Assembly: GCF_001659605.2 (NCBI RefSeq)
Contig: NC_035162.2
Span: 24,656,161 to 24,720,160, forward strand
Reading direction: 5' to 3'
Source of the DNA: Manihot esculenta
Lineage: Eukaryota > Streptophyta > Magnoliopsida > Malpighiales > Euphorbiaceae
DNA: 64,000 nt
Part shown: one piece after another, positions 1 through 12,628 of the stretch
How positions within the stretch are numbered: the stretch's first letter is position 1
Layout: each line of letters opens with the position of its first letter
Position numbers and translations under genes: made by a program
The notes under the pieces: model-generated
The model's database searches: none
What the model was told of the DNA's origin: nothing
Seen by the model: the letters and a program-made list of their open reading frames with translations, nothing else

Positions 1-1
1 G

Positions 2-601
2 ACAAAAATCAACTGGAACCAAAGAATCCAGATAGCATTTGGAATTGCTAGAGGACTTGTATACCTACACGAAGAGTGTAGCACTCAAATCATCCATTGC
101 GACATAAAGCCTCAAAATATTCTCCTAGATGATTATTATAACGCCAAGATTTCCGATTTTGGATTGGCAAAGCTTTTGGTGTTGGATCAGAGCCAAACTT
201 TTACTGCTATCAGAGGAACCAAAGGATATGTTGCACCAGAATGGTTCAGGAACATGGCTGTCACAGTAAAGGCCGATGTGTACAGCTTTGGAGTTTTATT
301 GTTGGAAATAATTTGTGGTCGAAAGTGTGTCGATACAGACGTTAGTGCAGAGAGAGGACTTCTGATTGACTGGGCTTATGATTGTTACCGAGAAGGAACA
401 ATAAGTGCTTTGGTTGAAGATGATGACGAAGCCATGAATGATATGAAGAAGCTTGAGAGGTTTGTGATGGTTGCAATTTGGTGCATTCAGGAAGATCCTG
501 CTTTAAGACCAACCATGAAAATGGTTGTTCTGATGCTTGAAGGTATTGTTCAAGTTACTGCTCCGCCATGTCCATGCCCATTTAGCACTGTATTTAGTTG
601 A
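2..601 (+). CDS. G-type lectin S-receptor-like Ser/Thr kinase, 3' end (partial)
   Basis: This is the last 199 codons of a plant receptor-like kinase; the 5' part (lectin, PAN, transmembrane and N-lobe regions expected for this family) lies outside the window. The frame is open from base 2 to the TGA at 599-601, so the visible part belongs to one exon. It contains the catalytic loop [12 protein letters not shown] (the usual HRD arginine is Cys, so a non-RD kinase), the metal-binding DFG, the activation-segment end VAPEWF, the subdomain IX stretch [12 protein letters not shown] and the late motif DPALRPTM. By family knowledge such proteins sit in the plasma membrane, phosphorylate Ser/Thr, and often act in immune or stress signalling. 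The C-terminal text ([17 protein letters not shown]) fits the RLK1/LecRK-like S-domain group. The first Met at 164 is internal and not a real start. The kinase assignment is firm; the subgroup is inferred from recall. Confidence 0.93.
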   Translation, partial: TKINWNQRIQIAFGIARGLVYLHEECSTQIIHCDIKPQNILLDDYYNAKISDFGLAKLLVLDQSQTFTAIRGTKGYVAPEWFRNMAVTVKADVYSFGVLLLEIICGRKCVDTDVSAERGLLIDWAYDCYREGTISALVEDDDEAMNDMKKLERFVMVAIWCIQEDPALRPTMKMVVLMLEGIVQVTAPPCPCPFSTVFS

Positions 602-2130
602 AAACCAGCTCTTCTTTCTCTCTGCAAATGCAAATTTTTTCCTGTTGATATTTAATTACCTTCGTATTGTTTCTAGTTTAGTTTATATCGTTATATTTAA
701 ATAATCATTATAATAATTGTCTTTATTAAGGTGGATGGTTCATTCAGATTATGATAGCATATAGCCAAATACAGAGCTTACAGCTTAGCTTTTCCAGAAG
801 TTTATTATTATTTTTTAACTCAATTAGTTCTTTTTTTAAATTTTTTTTATTTTTTATTAATTTATTATTTTATATATTGTAATATATTAATTTTATGAAA
901 GTAAAATACATTTTAATATACCATAATTGATCCTCTCAGCACATTATCAGTTAATATCCTATTTAAATAAATATATCTTATTTTATTATTTTATCGATTT
1001 TTTTATTATTATTCTAAAATTATCGTTCTAATAATATATAATTGACTATTATAATTTTATTTAATTTTATGTTATTTCCAATTCAATTTATCATTAATTA
1101 TTATTTTTTCAAATAAGTATTCAAAATATTTTTAATATTTAATAAATTTAATATTTTTAAGATAATATAATTTAAAAAATTAATAAAATAAATTATTTTT
1201 TAATATGTATAAAAATTTATATTTAAAAAATAAATTTTTATAAAAAGTGAATAAACTATTATAATTAAATCATGGTAATTTTTATTTATTATTTATTTAT
1301 TAAAATATATTTTTAATAATATCATTATCAGCATTTGCAAATATATCTTTCAATTATATATAGTTTATCACTATAAAATTGACTTTTAATAATATTTACG
1401 GTAGAGTAAAAAAAATTTCTTTTCATTATTGTTGTAACAGGTAAATTTATAAAAAAAATATTAAAATAATATAATATTTTAATATAGAATTTACTATTAA
1501 AATTTATTTTTAAAAAAAATATTTTAACCAATTAAAAATTATTTTGGTATAAATAAATTAATAACGAAGTGAAATAAATAAAAAAAACTATAACTTAATA
1601 ATAAAAACAGTATATAAAAATAAATTAAATAATGAGTAATAACCTAAAAAAAATTAAGTGGAGACTGAAACTTGAAATCTTGAAAATGAAAAGCAAATTT
1701 TTTGGATTGAAAAATAATATAGAAGATGAGGGACTAAATAGTAAAAATTTCTTTGATAAATGAATTAAAAAATTTAAAATTATAAAATATAACGATAATC
1801 TAATTAAATAATTTTGAAATAAGGATGAATTGATAAGTTTTTTAAACATGTAGGGACCTAATGATAATTTGTCATGTTTTAAGAAAAATTACCTATATGC
1901 TCTTTAAAAATTTAAAAATTTCAGGCGGACCTATAGCCCTCTTGACCATGAATATGGGTCCGTCTCTGGTGAGAAATTATATATTGTAAAATTACATACC
2001 TGATATACAAATACATGTTAATCAAAATAAAATAAATAGATAAATATATAAAATCTATAATAAGCGAATAAGTGGACCTTAAAAATATAGTAATAAATTG
2101 GTAGGTTTCTTTTAATAAAAAATATAACTA
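602..2130. other. AT-rich intergenic spacer
   Basis: Downstream of the kinase gene, this stretch is very AT-rich with short A and T runs. The first ~200 bases should hold the kinase 3' UTR and polyadenylation region, but I could not pin a single site. Small reading frames near 1328-1849 on the - strand are Leu/Phe/Ile-rich translations of AT-rich DNA and are not supported as genes. Confidence 0.7.
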
Positions 2131-3002
2131 CTCTGACCGCGGATTCATTCTCCCTATCAATCTCTCCATTTCTTTTACCCATTCTCTGGCTATTTTATTG
2201 GGGGACTTGGTAGTTATAGGTGGATTGGGGTTCAGTAGCGTTGAAACCTTTAGCTGCAGGGAGTACACTCAGGGGTGTGTTGAGGCCCCTCAGCTGCAGC
2301 ATTTGCCCCAGCCAGTGGGCAATATTTTAGAGCTAAAGAGCCATGGCTTGTAGCTCTTGGTCAGACAAGGTGGTTATGGGTGCGTTCCCTGCCGAGCTCG
2401 GTGAGAGATTAAACAGTACAGGTGGTTGGTTTGATGGGGTTGTGGGATTGGAAAATTAAAACTGTTGACCTTCCTGAGTAGAGCTCAGGTCGTTTGGGGT
2501 ATTGTTGGTGTGATTTTCGTTGTGGTTAATCATGTGGATCTTAGTGGGTGTTATGGAAATGGAAACTGCGGTGATGAAAATATCTCCTTCATTCCTACAG
2601 ACGGTGCCAATTGATGTTCTGAAATCTAGAGAAAATAGGGTCTACAAGTATGTATCTAAGCTTGGTCTGAGGGGTCACGTATTCTCCCTTTATCTCTCTT
2701 TTCATTTATCTTCTAGTGATGCATAACTGCCACCCTCCTACAGTGCCACATGTCCTTGTCATGCAGACCTGTACGTACATACGTACTTGCTCGTCATGCG
2801 ACCATTTAATTTCCCTTTTGATGCATGCTGGTAGGGCCGAGGCGTAGTCGGGCCTGTTCTCCTACTCTCTATCACATCACTGGTGCTAGGGTCTCCTTTG
2901 AGTGATCCAGGTCTTGGGTCAGTCCGGCCTGCTTTAATCACGGGCTGGATGGCGCGTTAATGGATCAGCCTGCTTAGTGGGTTCTATTGGACTTTGGGTC
3001 TG
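2131..3002. other. GC-richer stretch of unknown origin, cut by element A
   Basis: Base composition changes sharply from the AT-rich spacer to mixed, GC-richer sequence. No reading frame here has recognisable domains. The stretch ends exactly at the 5' LTR of element A, and similar GC-richer sequence resumes for about 60-110 bases after its 3' LTR (15000-15110). The target site was therefore probably inside an older repeat or a low-copy non-coding region. I do not recognise the family. Confidence 0.4.
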
Positions 3003-3179
3003 TGTAATACCCGGCTAGACTCCGGTATCGGAATTCCTACTGTCCGGTGGAATTTCGGATGTCGAAAACCTCTAGAAGGGTAAAATCATGTTTTTATAAA
3101 ATGTTTTCATGTATTTTATGTTTTTATTTGAGAAAGAAAATGAGTTTTGAATGGAAATAATCTTGGAGGAAGACCCAGG

Positions 3180-3306
3180 TTCGGCCGCCAAACCTCAAGT
3201 TCGGCCGCCGAACATGCATGCACTTCGGGAGTGCTTTAGGCCCCCGAAGGCATAAGTGAGGGAAGTCCAGGTTCGGCCGCCGAACCTTATGTTCGGCCGC
3301 AGAACA
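3180..3306 (+). repeat. Dyad cluster 1 (U3) of element A 5' LTR
   Basis: Four copies of a TTCGGCCGCCGAA-like near-palindrome lie 55-180 bp upstream of the TATA box. Each perfect copy has five-base arms (TTCGG/CCGAA) around three bases and contains GCCGCC, the core of the plant GCC box. The 3' LTR keeps only two copies at this position (12913-12999). Confidence 0.85.
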
Positions 3307-3358
3307 TGGCATGCATGCGGAGGCACGTTAGGCCCCCGAAAGTGGCCTGGCCAGCCAC

Positions 3359-3366
3359 CTATAAAG
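3359..3366 (+). promoter_or_regulatory. LTR TATA box (element A)
   Basis: CTATAAAG lies in GGCCAGCCACCTATAAAGG, a block conserved in every Tekay-type LTR of the window. By analogy with pol II core promoters, transcription should start about 25-35 bp downstream, near 3390. The 3' LTR equivalent is at 13052-13059. Confidence 0.7.
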
Positions 3367-3887
3367 GTGTCCCCTTGTCCGAACGGGCGAGCTTTTCTCC
3401 CCATCTTCGGCCAAGGTGAGTCTCTGCCGCCCTCATGCCGATCTTAAGTTCTTCCTTCAAATCTTTCATGATTTTCATGAGTTTTCACCTTTGTTTTGAA
3501 GATTTTTGAGCAAGGAGCAAGTTTTGGAACTTGGAGATTCAAGGAGCTCGATCTCTCCCATCTCCGAGCTTGAATCGTTTCTCCTCTCGATTTTCAAGAG
3601 GTAAGCTTAGATCCAACCCTCCTTGCATGTTTTAAGTAAGTTTTAAGTTGTTTCATGGGGTAGAATGGCATGTATAGGTTTATGTCGAACATATGGGGAA
3701 TGTATGTTGTTTTTGTGTGTTTAATGCAATATGGTTGGGGCTTAGGCTAGCTTGAGACCCCTATGCGATTATATGTTTGGTTGTGCATGTTTGGGAGTGT
3801 TGTAGAATAGGTTTATGCATGTTTGAATGGTTTGGGAGGCATTATGCACAAGAGGAGGCTGAGTTCTGCCATTTGGAAGAACTCAGG

Positions 3888-4110
3888 TTCGGCCGCCGAA
3901 CCTGCCTGTGGAGGCAAGCTTTCGGCTGCTGAACCCTGCCCCCGAAAGTTGGACTTTCGGCTCTGGAAGGGAGTTTCAGCCACCGAAGGTGCCGCCGAAC
4001 TTGCATGAGTTTTGCCTCTGGAGGGAACCTTCGGCCGCCGAAAGTGCCGCTAAAGGTGCATGACTTTCGGCTCTGGAGGGACTTTCGGCCGCCGAACCTG
4101 CTGCCGAAAG
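3888..4110 (+). repeat. Dyad cluster 2 (downstream of TATA) of element A 5' LTR
   Basis: About eight intact or decayed copies of the TTCGGCNGCCGAA unit alternate with CTTTCGGCTCTGGAGGG-like spacers. The cluster is downstream of the predicted start site and so would be transcribed. The equivalent 3' LTR cluster is at 13581-13812. Confidence 0.8.
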
Positions 4111-5296
4111 TGCCCTGTTCAGCCTTCCTTTGCATGATTTCTATGATTGTTTTAAGGTGTTTTAGGGGGTTTTTGGGGAGTATTTTTAGATTCATATTCA
4201 TGTATGTTTGGTCCCTCATTTGAGTCCACCTGTGTAGGTTCGGACCCGAGGAACCGAGAAACCCAGCAGTAAGTCAGCTGCTTCAGAGTCTTGTCAGAGC
4301 TAGCCAGAGGTGAGTGGAATAAACCTTAATACTTTAAATTAATAAAAGTTCTAGCATGATACATGCATCATGAATGCCATGAGATATATTAGGTTGTTTG
4401 CATTAGAATTCACGAATATGTTGCATTGCATAATTTGATGTTGATGTGGATGGATGTTGGATGACCCTTTAGTCCTCGTATGATATGATATGATGATGAT
4501 ATGCTATGAAAGTCCAGATGTGGCCTACACGACGCTCCTGGCACCATGTAAGTGAAAGTCCGGATGTGGCTTGCACTACGCCCCGGCATTATTGGATATG
4601 TATGCTATGATATGTTTAAGAGAAAGACCAGATGTGGCCTGCACTACGCCCCTGGCATGATTGGACTATGTAGAGGACTATTGGTGACAAATCCATCCTT
4701 GATGTGAATTGTTTGTGATGTGATGCATTCCATGAAAGCATGAAATTTTAATATAATGTTTTTACTATTCTGCTCACTGGGCTCTAGTAGCTCACCCCTT
4801 TCCCTTAACCCCCAAGTTTGCAGGTACGAGATAGATCAGGAGGTCAGCAGGAATAAGAAGTTATATTTTATGTAATAGTTAGAAGTGGACATGAGAATGA
4901 CGTAATGTAAAGTATAGTACATGCATGTAATGTAATGATATGTTATTGAGGATTAGTATTGTGCTTGACCCTAGTATGTATAGTTAATCCCCTTTTTGTA
5001 TACATGATCTATGTTTTATTATGTTTATGTTTAACCAAGCTTAATGTACGATATGATACCCTATTGGAGCATTTGATGAGGGCTCCAATGTGTGGTTTAT
5101 GTTTATAGTTATGTGCATGCACAGGTTAAGCTTGGTAAAGGAAAGAAAAAGTTTACAGTTTTATGTGTATGTATGATCATGTATGGGATTTGACAGGTAT
5201 ACAGGTTGTATGTTAGGCTTGCTACGGGTCCCGGCGACCTTAAGTCGACCTGGATCCTAGCGCCAGTAGCGATCCGATTTTCGGGTCGTTACAGAG

Positions 5297-5311
5297 TTGT
5301 ATCAGAGCCCT
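5297..5311 (+). other. Primer binding site remnant (element A)
   Basis: TTGTATCAGAGCCC follows the 5' LTR by three bases. The undamaged site in sister elements reads TGGTATCAGAGCC, complementary to the 3' end of initiator Met tRNA. Here one G is missing, which would weaken priming. Confidence 0.75.
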
Positions 5312-5565
5312 AGGTTCATATGGTCGGACCTAGAGTGTCGGGCTCATAGATGTTATAGGAGGTCAAGCATAATAGGAAGGATCATGTCCACTAGGATAGG
5401 ATGTGGAGTCCTGTCTTGTATGATGATGTGAAATGCCATGATAATATACATGTGCATTAATGCTATGATATCTATGTTATGTATGTGATGCAGGTTCATG
5501 TGTTTCCACATGAACCATATGATGCTAATGATCTATGTGTTATGTGCTGTTTTTCAGAAAACAGG

Positions 5566-7719
5566 ATGAGAGGAACTCGTCGATCTGCACGATTGACTGG
5601 AGTACCACCTCAAGACGAGGGCACTGATGCCCGTCCTCCTGCATTGCCTAGGGCAATGTCAAGTAGGTCCAGTAGAGAAAGAGTAGTAAGAGACCCTAGA
5701 AGGTCTTTGGATCTGGGTAGAAGCAAATCAGTGAGGGGAACAGTTCAGGGAGGAATGTCAGAAGATATGGATGTGGATCAGAGGAGGGATGGCAGTCTGG
5801 GAATGAGTATGTCTGAAGAGGGCATGGGAGAGTCACAGGGAGGCACTCAGGCCTCGGGGTTTGCTCAGCCACCCCAATACCCACTCTTTTCTCAGAATCC
5901 CGGGTATTCGATGAGAGGTACATCAGATTACCCTAGCTTTAACCCTTATCCTTCCCACATGCCATACCTACCTTTTTACCTACCATACCCACAGTACCCC
6001 ATGTATCCACCCCCACCTTACTATCCAGGTACAATAAACCCTACATCAGAGAATGTTGCACCTCCTCCACCACCAGTAGAACCCACTGTCCCAGACACCC
6101 AAGTACCTAGGCCTAGCTCATCTGGAGGGAGCAAGGTCAAGATGACCGATTACATGAAGCTTGGTGCTCCTCAGTATGAAACAGGTGATGACCCGTTTGA
6201 GTACCTTGGGAGGGTCAAGATGATTACAGATGAGATAGGAGCTAATGACAGTAGAGCCATTCAGATGGCTGGGTTCACACTGAAATGCAAGAAGGCCCGT
6301 GAATGGTTTAAAAACAACGTGAACCCGAGGGTGGACAGTATGTCCTGGGAAGAATTTGTAAATGAGTTTGCAGGATGGGCTTTCCTTGAAAGCTCTAGGG
6401 AGATGAAGATGGTGGAGTTTGAGCAGTTAGGGCAGACAGAAGAGATGAGTGTAGATGAGTACACAGACAGATTCTTGGAGCTGTTGCCGTTTGCAGGGCA
6501 AAATCTTGATTCAGATCAGAAAAAGTCAAGGAGGTATATCATAAGGCTTCATTCCAGGTATTTCTCCTTGATCCAGTCAGCAGAGAGGGAGAGTTTTCAT
6601 GCCATAGTGGATATGGCCCGGAGAATGGAGGCTAGTGCAATTATTGAAGGGAAAGTAAAGCAGTCTGTTGCACAGTCTTCTGGTTCCAAGACCCCAGGTG
6701 GGGGAAGGTTAGACTCTTCTTCTTTGAGTGCAGCAGCTTCAGGTGAAAGGAAAAAGTGGGACAGAGGCCCCAGGAAATCCAAGAAGAACAAGTTCTGGAG
6801 CAAGATCAAGTCAGGTCTGGGATTAGGAAGTGGCTCAAGCTCTGGTGCAGATAACGCAGTATGTGCGAGGTGTGGTAAGCCACACAAGGGAGTGTGTCAG
6901 GCTGGGACGAATACATGTTTAAGATGTGGTCAGGAGGGACATATGGCTCGGGAATGTCCTAGAGCTGCTTTTATGACACAGCCCCAGCAGACAGCTTCTG
7001 GTAGTGTGGCACAGCCAGTAGCTCCAGCCGCGACTCAAGCCAGTGGCAGAGGCAGAGGGAGAGGGGCAGCCTCTTCTTCAGCAGGTTATAGAGGTGAAGG
7101 TCCATCAGCTCCAGCACGGATCTTCACTATGACACAGCAGGAGGCTAATACATCCAACACCGTGGTGTCAGGTAATCTCATCATTGGCTGTTCAGATGTT
7201 TATGCCTTAATGGACCCGGGTGCATCTCATTCTTTTATTGCTCCGAGAACCGTTGAGAGGTTAGGGTTGATGGTCTCTGGGTTAGAGTGTCCCCTATGGG
7301 TCAGTGGACCCAAGTGTGACCCGTCAGTGGCAGAGTCAGTCTGCCAGTGTAGTCCAGTTTTTGTTGAGGGAAGATGCCTTTCAGCCGACCTTGTGATTCT
7401 AGATTTGACAGATTTTAACGTCATTCTAGGGATGGATTGGCTATCTACCCATGGTGCTACCTTGGACTGCAGGGACAAGGTAGTCAGGTTTAGAGATCAG
7501 AACGGGTCAGAGGTCGTCTTCAGAGGAGACAAGAGGGGTACACCTAGAGGTCTGATATCAGCTCTTCAGGCTCGTAGGTTGCTTAGGAGGGGATGTCAGG
7601 GGTTTTTGGCTCATGTGAGAGAGCTTAACAGTCAGGTTAGAGAGCCCAGCCTCAGTGCCAGTGGTCAGAAAGTTCTTAGATGTTTTCCCAGACGAGCTTC
7701 CGGGTTTACCACCTGCTAG
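5566..7719 (+). pseudogene. gag: Element A gag and protease (frame ends by frameshift)
   Basis: The likely start is ATG 5566 ([10 protein letters not shown]), the start shared with the inner and outer elements; the open frame extends upstream to 5479 but that part is not conserved. In order: a Pro/Tyr-rich N-terminal region, a retrotransposon gag domain (around KKAREWFKN and SVDEYTDRF), a basic stretch, a CCHC zinc knuckle CLRCGQEGHMARECP near 6915-6960, and an aspartic protease region with [12 protein letters not shown] near 7203-7240. An extra C in the CCC run at 7645-7647 shifts the frame, so translation leaves the pol frame and ends at 7717-7719. Gag coats genomic RNA in the particle; the protease cuts the polyprotein. 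Confidence 0.9.
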
Positions 7720-8858
7720 GGAGATAGAGTTCGAGATAGAATTGATGCCTGGAACCAGACCGATCTCTATCCCTCCCTACAGGATGGCACCAGCTGAGTT
7801 GAAGGAACTGAAAGAGCAGTTGCAAGAATTGGTAGATAAGGGCTTCATCCGACCGAGTACCTTGTTCAACGGGCACTCCAATGCTTTTTGTGAGAAAGAA
7901 GGATGAGTCCCTCAGACTTTGTATCGACTACAGGCAGTTGAACAAGGTCACTACCAAGAATAAGTACCCGTTGCCTAGGATCGACGATCTATTCGACCAG
8001 CTAGCAGGAGCGGGTTGTTTCTCCAAAATAGATCTGAGATCTGGGTACCACTAGCTGAGGATAAGAGAGGAGGATGTGCCGAAGACGGCCTTCAGGACTA
8101 GATATGGGCATTTTGAGTTCCTTGTGATGCCGTTCGGGTTAACCAATACCCCTGCAGCATTCATGGATCTCATGAACAGAGTTTTCAGACAGTACCTGGA
8201 TCACTTTGTTATTGTCTTCATAGATGATATCTTAGTGTATTCCAGAAATGCAGAGGAGTATGCCCAGCATCTGAGGACATTTTTGCAGACCTTGAAGGAA
8301 CACGGCTTGTATGCCAAGTTCTCCAAGTGTGAGTTCTGGTTGAGGAGCATCTCATTCTTGGGGCATGTAGTATCAGAAAATGGAATAGAAGTGGACCCCA
8401 AGAAGGTAGAAGCTGTGGCTAACTGGCCTAGACCCACTTCAGTGACAGAGATCAGGAGTTTCTTGGGTTTGGCTGGTTACTATAGGAGGTTCGTTCAGGA
8501 CTTCTCTAAGATTGCAGCTCCTATGACCAGACTAACTAGGAAGAATCAGAAGTTTGTGTGGACCGACCAGTGCGAAGAGAGTTTTGAAGAGCTTAAGAAG
8601 AGGTTAACGTCAGCACCGGTGTTAGCACTGCCAACTAGCAATGAGGACTTCACAGTGTTCTGTGATGCATCCAGAGTGGGTTTGGGTTGTGTGTTAATGC
8701 AGAATGATAGAGTGATAGCTTATGCTTCTAGACAGCTAAAGAAGCATGAGCTGAACTATCCTACACACGATCTTGAGATTGCAGCTGTTATCTATGCACT
8801 CAAGATGTGGAGGCATTACCTCTATGGGGTAAAATATGAGATCTTCACAGATCATAAG
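7648..8858 (+). pseudogene. pol: Element A reverse transcriptase and 5' part of RNase H
   Basis: After the frameshift at 7645-7647 the pol frame runs through the protease-RT linker (ELPGLPP) into RT. A second frameshift (one extra base near 7860-7878, where sister elements read SPWGAPVLF) ends that frame at 7904-7906. A CAG to TAG change at 8052-8054 stops it again in YHQLR. RT then stays open: the catalytic FIDDILVYS box lies near 8215-8240, followed by RNase [10 protein letters not shown] near 8665. The frame is cut at TDHK (8858) by the solo LTR and resumes at 10931. Confidence 0.92.
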
Positions 8859-10925
8859 TGTAACAGCCCGGAAACCGAACTGCTACCGGCACTAGGATCC
8901 AGATCGACGTAAGGTCGCCGGGACCCGTAGTAAGCCAGCTATATTGTCTGTGTACCTGTGAAATCCCATACATGATCATACATTTTCTGTCAAAACATAA
9001 AACTTTTCTGTACTCCAAGGCTTAACCTGTGCATGCACTATATCTCTGCTATTTTATCCCCACTCTAGGCGGATAGAACCCATAATGTTAAGCCTGGTTT
9101 TTCTCATATTCACTAACAATAAAAGAAACATACATAAACTGATCATGTGTTTACAACAAGGGAGTACAACTCTTATAAGTCAAGCACACGTCTATACACT
9201 GTACATCTCTTTACAATTACATGTCCACACTAGCTATTACATAACTCTTCTTCTTCCACACTCTGCTGGACTCCTCTCTGAACTCTGAACCTGCACAACT
9301 GGGGTTAGGGGAGAGGGATGAGCTATACAAGCCCAATGAGCAGAACTATAAAACATAATCTGAAAAGCATGATCTCATGGCATGCACAACAACACATCAT
9401 CTCAGGGATAGACATGACCACCAAAAATCCCAATACTAAAAGGATGCCTGGCCTAGCCAGGTCTTACAACTTCAATTTGCCTGGCTCAGCCAGGTCTTAC
9501 TATCTCTGCTGCCTGCTCTAGTCAGGTCTTACCTACAGATGGCTGCCTGGCCCGGCCAGGTCTTATAACAGAGCTTGGGCTATTGGAGTCGCCTTGGTCT
9601 ATCCACAGCCTCATACGCATCGTATATGCAATGCAGCATATTCGTGAAACTAATGCAAGCATCCTACTAGACTCATTATGATGCATGATATATGCTCAAA
9701 AGTAGTTTAGTTCTGAAAAGAGAAGTTCCACTCACCTCTGGCTGACTCTAAACTACTTCTGCAGGTTCTGAACTTGTGCTCACTGCTGCTCTCTGGGGTT
9801 CCTCTGGTCCGTTCCTACACAGGTGGACTCAAATGAGGGACCAAACTAACTCAAGAACATCTCTCTGAAACTCCCTAAAAGCCCTCTAAAAGATCCCCAA
9901 ATAATCACATAAAACATGCAAAAGAAAGCTGGACAGGGCACTTTCGACGGCAGGTTCGGCGGCCGAAACCCCTCTCCAGAGACGAAACTCAACCTTCGGC
10001 GGCACTTTCGGCGGCCGAACCTTGCCTCCAGAGACGAAAGTCCCAAGTTTCGGGGGCAAGCTTTGGCAGCCGAAACTGCCTCCACAAGGGGTTCGGCGGC
10101 CGAACCTTCCTTCGGCGGCCGAACCTGGTTTTGCCCGTTGGGCAGAACCCTGCTCTGTTTCATGCAAACTCAACACCAAACGTACCCAACATGCATATCA
10201 ACTACTCCCAACTAGCACATACCAGAAAACATGCATAAAGAGGTCCAAAACTAGCCTAAAACCTCAAACAAACACATCAAACAACACTTCACAAGCTGGA
10301 CCATAAACATCTCCCAAAAACCTCCCCGAAACCTAATCATGCATACTACCCATACAACTCCCATAAAACCTTCAAAAATCATCAAAGAAGTTCAGGATCC
10401 ACCCTTACCTCCTTAAGAACTTGAGGATGAGTGATCCTAACGTGGAGATATGAAGAAAAGCTCTTCCAAAGCTCCAAACTTCCAAACTTGCTATTTGTGC
10501 TCAAAACCTGCAAAACACACCAAAACCCTTAAAACCCTTGGAAGATTTGGTGAACAACATGAAAAACATGAAAGTCAACTTGGGAGAGGCTGGAACTCAC
10601 CTCTGGCTGCAAGTGGAGGAGAAATATCCTCCTTCCATCGACCCTTGGCCCTTTTATAGGTGGCTGGCCAGACCACCTTCGGCAGCCGAACGTGAAGCCG
10701 AAACCATGCAATGTTCGGCGGCCGAAAGTAACCTTCGGCGGCCGAACCTTTGCATTTCTCCCTTGTTGCTTTTCTATCAAAACTCATTTCCTTTACCACG
10801 TGAAAACATGCAAAACTCTGAACAACACATGAAAACATATGTCTTACCCTTCTCGAGGGTTCCGACACTCAAGATTTCCCCCGGTTTACAGAGAGTCCAA
10901 TGCCGGACTCAAGCAGGGTATTACA
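8859..10925 (-). repeat. Solo LTR of a related Tekay-type element, inserted in element A
   Basis: A 2,067-bp LTR in reverse orientation (plus strand begins TGTAACAGCCCGG and ends GGGTATTACA) with no internal region. Perfect 5-bp target duplications ATAAG flank it (8854-8858 and 10926-10930). Removing it and one duplication rejoins RNase H as [12 protein letters not shown], the sequence in the sister elements. Solo LTRs arise by recombination between the two LTRs of a full element. It carries its own TATA box (10651-10659, - strand), dyad clusters (9955-10126 and 10678-10748) and four CCTGGC...GCCAGG units (about 9446-9568). Small reading frames inside it are repeat-derived and not genes. Confidence 0.95.
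9446..9568 (-). repeat. Four-copy dyad repeat in the solo LTR
   Basis: Four spaced copies of a CCTGGCNNNGCCAGGTCTTA-like unit, each an inverted repeat. They lie at the LTR position where the inner and outer elements carry the 40-bp CCTGGTCC...CCAGGTCT repeat. Confidence 0.75.
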
Positions 10926-10930
10926 ATAAG

Positions 10931-12628
10931 AGCCTGCAGCACATCTTGAGTCAGAGAGAGTTAAACTTGAGGCAGAGACGGTGGGTAGAACTACTTAGTG
11001 ATTATGATTGCAAGATTCAGTACCATTCGGGTAAGGCGAATGTTGTAGCAGACGCCCTAAGCCGAAAATCACTTGGCAGTTTGTCCCATATCACAGTAGA
11101 GAGGAGGCCGGTGGTGAAAGAGTTGTACAAGCTCATTAATGAAGGTCTATAGTTAGAGTTGTCTGGTAGGTACTTTAATAGCCCAAATGAGAGTGACACC
11201 TGTGTTCTGGAGCAAGTGGCTCAGAAACAGCACGAGGACCCAGAGCTAGTGAAGATTGCCAAGACCGTGCAGTCAGGTAAGAATGATGAGTTTAGATTCG
11301 ATGATAAGGGGATCCTCCGTTATGGGAATAGACTATGTGTACCAGATGACATCAGTTTAAAAGGAGACATTATGAGGGAAGCTCATAATGCTAGGTACAG
11401 TGTTCACCCTGGAGCCACCAAGATGTATCAGGATCTGAAAAGAGTGTATTGGTGGCCAGCTATGAAGAGGGAAGTGGCATAGTTCGTGTCCGCTTGTGAG
11501 GTTTGCCAAAGGGTGAAGCTGGAACATCAGAAGCCGGCTGGAATGCTTAACCCACTACCGATTCCCGAGTGGAAATGGGAGAATATAGCTATGGATTTTG
11601 TGGTGGGGTTACCGGCAACGTCCAACAGATTAGACTCCATATGGGTGATTGTGGACAGACTCACCAAATCTGCTCACTTCATCCCTGTTAGGAGCAACTA
11701 TTCTGTGGACAAGTTGGCACAGGTGTATGTTGATGAAGTTGTCAGGTTGCATGGAGTTCCTGTGTCTATAGTGTCTGATAGAGGGCCCCAGTTCACCTCC
11801 AGATTTTGGCGGAGTCTGCAGGATGCTATGGGTACCAGGCTAGACTTCAGCACTGCTTTCCATCCTCAGAATGATGGACAGTCAGAGAGGACCATCCAGA
11901 TTATAGAAGATATGCTCAGAATGTGTGTGCTAGATTTTGGCGGTTCTTGGAGGCAGCATCTACCCTTGGTGGAGTTTGCCTACAATAACAGCTATCATGC
12001 TAGCATAGGGATGGCTTCATATGAAGCTTTGTATGGGAGGAAGTGCAGGTCACCTGTCTGTTGGGAAGAAGTTGGAGAGAGGTCCTTAGCAGGGCCAGAG
12101 ATAGTTGAGATCACCAGCAAGGTGGTGCCCATTATCAAAGAAAGAATCAAAACTGCTGTGAGCAGGCAGAAAAGCTATGCAGACATCCGCAGAAGACAGG
12201 TAGAGTTTTAGGAGGGAGATCTGGTATTGCTCAGGGTGTCTCCTATGAAAGGAGTGGTTCAGTTTGGGAAGAAAGGTAAGCTAGCTCCACGGTACATTGG
12301 ACCCCTTGAGATCTTGCAGAAGATCGGGAATGTATCATATAAGTTGGACTTGCCTGCTTCCATGGAGAGAATCCATCCGGTTTTCCATGTTTCTATGTTA
12401 CGAAAGTTCGTGTCAGATCCGGGCAAGGTTCTTAGTGAGCCTGATATGGAGATCCTTGGAGATCTCACTTATGTAGAGTAGCCAGTACGGATCCTAGACA
12501 CTCAGATCAGAAAGCTAAGGAACAAGGAAATCCCGATGGTGAAAGTTCTTTGGAACCACCACAACATCGAGGAGTGTACTTGGGAGACACAGAAGTCTAT
12601 GCTCCAGCAATATCCTCATCTCTTTTAA
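10931..12628 (+). pseudogene. pol: Element A RNase H end, integrase and chromodomain-like C-terminus
   Basis: Continuation of pol after the solo LTR. It shows the rest of RNase H ([33 protein letters not shown]), the integrase zinc-binding region ([20 protein letters not shown]), the DDE core ([18 protein letters not shown] of GQSERTI) and the C-terminal [12 protein letters not shown] plus chromodomain-like part, ending with YPHLF and TAA at 12626-12628. CAG to TAG changes stop the frame at 11150-11152, 11480-11482, 12209-12211 and 12479-12481. Small deletions also fall near 11165-11205. Integrase inserts the cDNA; in chromoviruses the end domain is thought to steer insertion to certain chromatin. 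Confidence 0.92.

Larger units (their letters stand above)
3003..5293 (+). repeat. Element A 5' LTR
   Basis: 2,291 bp, TG...CA ends. It contains a TATA box (3359-3366), two clusters of the TTCGGCCGCCGAA-type dyad (3180-3306 and 3888-4110) and three imperfect repeats of a GATGTGGCCTNCAC-like unit (about 4507-4660). It is 32 bp longer than the 3' LTR; four indels in the dyad clusters (+20, +20, -19, +12) and one base in a G run account for all of this. Confidence 0.95.

Noticed and set aside
3256..4223. Small frames in element A LTRs (similar ones at 12849-13890)
   Set aside because: GC-rich dyad repeats create open frames on both strands; not conserved as proteins.
9916..10306. Overlapping + strand frames in the solo LTR
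   Set aside because: They are translations of the dyad cluster in several frames without any domain.
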